A stretch of DNA of 64,000 nucleotides from JABCZH01 sp963803775. GTDB lineage: Bacteria; Acidobacteriota; Terriglobia; Terriglobales; Acidobacteriaceae. The notes under the pieces are model-generated. The model saw only the letters and a list, made by a program, of their open reading frames with translations. It was not told where the DNA came from and did no database searches. Positions 62,540-64,000 of the stretch are shown here, piece after piece. Location: NCBI GenBank assembly GCA_963803775.1, contig CAWDNS010000006.1, positions 558,001 to 622,000 of the forward strand, read 5' to 3'. The position numbers were made by a program, and so were the translations under genes. Numbering within the stretch: the stretch's first letter is position 1; the number at the start of each line of letters is the position of its first letter.

Positions 62540-63040
62540 GCCTCCCGACGATTTCCTTAGAGACAGGAAACGCCGAGACCGTTACCAAGCTGACGCGATT
62601 CCACGACACTTCCGCCTCAATGTCATTCTGAGGCTGCGGATCCTTGGCAACGTGAAGGATCCCAACGAAGAGCCTGCCCTGAGCGAAGCCGAAGGGACCT
62701 ATGCATTTTCTTGAGCAACAGGACGTTGGCCGTGCCGAGGAGCGAAGCGACGAGGAACCTGCTGTTTGGAAAGCGAGAATGCCACGGCCAGTTTCGTGAA
62801 AGGGCACGGCTTCAGCCGTCCCATACTCCTCAAGAAAGAATGTAGAGCACGGTTGAGCGCCGCACCCTTGAACTGCTCCTGCCGCCAAGTCCGACTTCTC
62901 CTTGAAGCATCTCGCCGACCGCGACGAAATGACGTGACGATTCAACCATCGCAAGAATCCGTTCCTGTTCCGTGACACCATGCTCCGACTCATTCATTCG
63001 GACAACCTAGAATACAAAGAACTGACGAAATCCACATAGA
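62540..63040. repeat. Gene-poor stretch made of dispersed repeat modules
   Basis: I see no convincing gene in this 500-base gap. It contains a TGTCATTCTGAGG module (62621) with nearby GGATCC copies and CCCTGAGCGAAGCCGAAGGG (about 62677-62697), a GAGGAGCGAAGCGACGAGGA module (about 62739), and an imperfect hairpin GGGCACGGCTTCAGCCGTCC (about 62802). These short phrases look like intergenic repeats known from several environmental bacteria, so the gap may be a graveyard of repeats. Confidence 0.5.
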
Positions 63041-63044
63041 GATG

Positions 63045-63776
63045 TCATTTCTTTAGTGGGCCTAATCCTGGATACCATACCAACGGGTGGTCATGTCCCG
63101 TGAAAATCATAGTGTCTTGCACGAGATTGCCTTTCACATCATTACATCGAAGGACAAACATGGTATTAGCCGCACTTGCCTCCTCCCAAGAAAAACCTTG
63201 GAATTCAAATACGAGAATACCCCGAACCCTGCTCCCCCTCTCGACAGGATGTTCTCCAACTTTTTGATACAACGCATCACGTTGCGATATCTTGAAATTG
63301 GGGACTCCGGGCTTCTCGGAAAAACTAATATCCGACGCCGGATCAAGATATGTTGTCGCTGTAGTGGCATGGCGACCGTCTGGTAGAGTAACAATCAACA
63401 GCCACGAATCCGCAACACTTGGCGCTCCATCATTTGTCAAATTGGCAAACACCAATACCCCCGTACCTTTGAAAAAGGTCGTTTCGATGTGTCCCGTGCC
63501 AATCTGATCTATGCCCAATTTCAGTTTTGGTGTGGTTAGGTCATCTAATTTGTGCTGAGCCGTGTCCGCAGTTATGCGCTGCTGGTCCCATGCCTTGAAA
63601 GTGGCTAATACAAAGCCAATCGCCACAAAAACCACGTACCATTTCTTGGGCATCTTCTTGTCCAACAGCTTGTCGCCGAGTTCTACCAGAAACGCTATTA
63701 CGCCACTGGCGACGATATATTCCCATTGTTCAAGAACTGCCAGAATCCACTTACCAAAGGTCGCCGCAATCTCCAT
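63045..63776 (-). CDS. Membrane-anchored protein of unknown function
   Basis: A 243-residue protein. The ATG at 63776 has GGAGGT seven bases upstream; two ATGs further upstream (63791, 63815) are less supported. It has two N-terminal hydrophobic segments (about 15-32 around WEYIVASGVIAFLVELG, and 42-57 around WYVVFVAIGFVLATFKAW) and then a soluble beta-rich domain (GTGVLVFANLTNDGAPSVAD, then RVRGILVFEFQGFSWEEA). The base composition is lower in GC than the rest of the window, which hints at acquisition. I do not recognise the family. Confidence 0.7.
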   Translation of the reverse strand: MEIAATFGKWILAVLEQWEYIVASGVIAFLVELGDKLLDKKMPKKWYVVFVAIGFVLATFKAWDQQRITADTAQHKLDDLTTPKLKLGIDQIGTGHIETTFFKGTGVLVFANLTNDGAPSVADSWLLIVTLPDGRHATTATTYLDPASDISFSEKPGVPNFKISQRDALYQKVGEHPVERGSRVRGILVFEFQGFSWEEASAANTMFVLRCNDVKGNLVQDTMIFTGHDHPLVWYPGLGPLKK

Positions 63777-63937
63777 CTCGCATACCTCCATGCTGATCTC
63801 CGAATCCAAATACATTCAGAGGAACATGCTTTCAACGCGATAAGAGTATACGCCTTATCTTCGCCTATCGATAATCCGAACCTGTAAATCCGATTACGTA
63901 GTACACTTCGCCCCTAATGTTATGGCATAATGTCCCA

Positions 63938-64000
63938 ATGGCAACCAACCCAACCACCCCACCCTCCACCGCCTACCAACTCTCCAATTTCCTCCGCGAA
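63938..64000 (+). CDS. Start of an unidentified gene (runs off the window)
   Basis: An ATG at 63938 opens a frame that continues to the right edge for 21 codons (MATNPTTPPSTAYQLSNFLR). The sequence GGCATAATG just upstream could be part of a promoter. Too little is visible for any assignment. Confidence 0.4.
   Translation, partial: MATNPTTPPSTAYQLSNFLRE

Noticed and set aside
1..64000. tRNA, rRNA, tmRNA or riboswitch genes
   Set aside because: I looked for T-loop-like GTTCGAATC patterns and for conserved structural motifs in the larger gaps and found none I could support. A covariance-model search would be decisive.

Overview
The window is a GC-rich, gene-dense bacterial chromosome segment. 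The gene set (LpxD, a fused LptF/LptG permease, LspA, a meso-DAP peptidoglycan pathway, a Cpx-type envelope-stress system) implies a diderm bacterium. The style of the conserved small proteins, the fused LptFG, the secreted TPR and M48 proteins and the dispersed CTCTGTG intergenic repeats most resemble Acidobacteriota. That assignment is inference from general familiarity, not from a search. I saw no rRNA, tRNA, CRISPR array, transposase or prophage.

Layout. 1-9.1 kb: start of a Ser/Thr kinase, a Tat-exported class V aminotransferase-like enzyme, an M48 metalloprotease, an ECF sigma/anti-sigma pair, a GAF-like protein, a Slt-type lytic transglycosylase and a VOC protein. 9.1-15.4 kb: lspA, ileS (one frameshift), a TonB-like gene with several frameshifts, a GNAT acetyltransferase and murI. 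15.6-20.5 kb: an iron-uptake operon (FTR1-DUF2318 fusion, two FtsX-like permeases, an ATPase fused to a DtxR-like iron sensor) behind a Fur-box-like site. 20.6-27.1 kb: a small P-loop NTPase and a uvrA-led operon with a TPR protein, two small secreted proteins and a zinc-protease-like protein. 27.3-33.4 kb: small conserved proteins, a glycerophosphodiesterase convergent with glycerol-3-phosphate dehydrogenase, mazG, and a GNAT plus enolase-superfamily pair. 33.5-41.3 kb: a seven-repeat FG-GAP protein, a bactofilin, two methyltransferases, a geranylgeranyl-reductase-type oxidoreductase, and an ABC exporter preceded by two tiny genes.

41.3-48 kb: a CpxP/Spy-like gene divergent from a CpxR/CpxA-like pair, with GTAAA-N5-GTAAA between them; then a lipoprotein beta-propeller and fused LptFG. 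48-54.3 kb: a region rich in indels (response-regulator fragment, glgB, mtnP, a PfkB kinase) that also holds an intact RelE-type toxin-antitoxin pair under a perfect 18-bp palindrome. 54.3-61.7 kb: a GT-C membrane glycosyltransferase, MgtC-like protein, then dapF, an LD-carboxypeptidase, mpl and plsC, with lpxD convergent. 61.7-64 kb: a sparse region with a promoter-terminator unit, tiny membrane ORFs, a repeat mosaic, a membrane protein and the start of one more gene.

Two themes stand out. The first is cell-envelope maintenance: peptidoglycan synthesis and recycling (murI, dapF, LdcA, mpl, slt), lipid A and LPS transport (lpxD, lptFG, an MsbA-like exporter), lipoprotein processing (lspA) and Cpx-type stress sensing. 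The second is a large number of single-base indels packed into a few genes whose conserved domains otherwise read through. That looks more like local sequence error than decay, but cannot be settled from the sequence alone.
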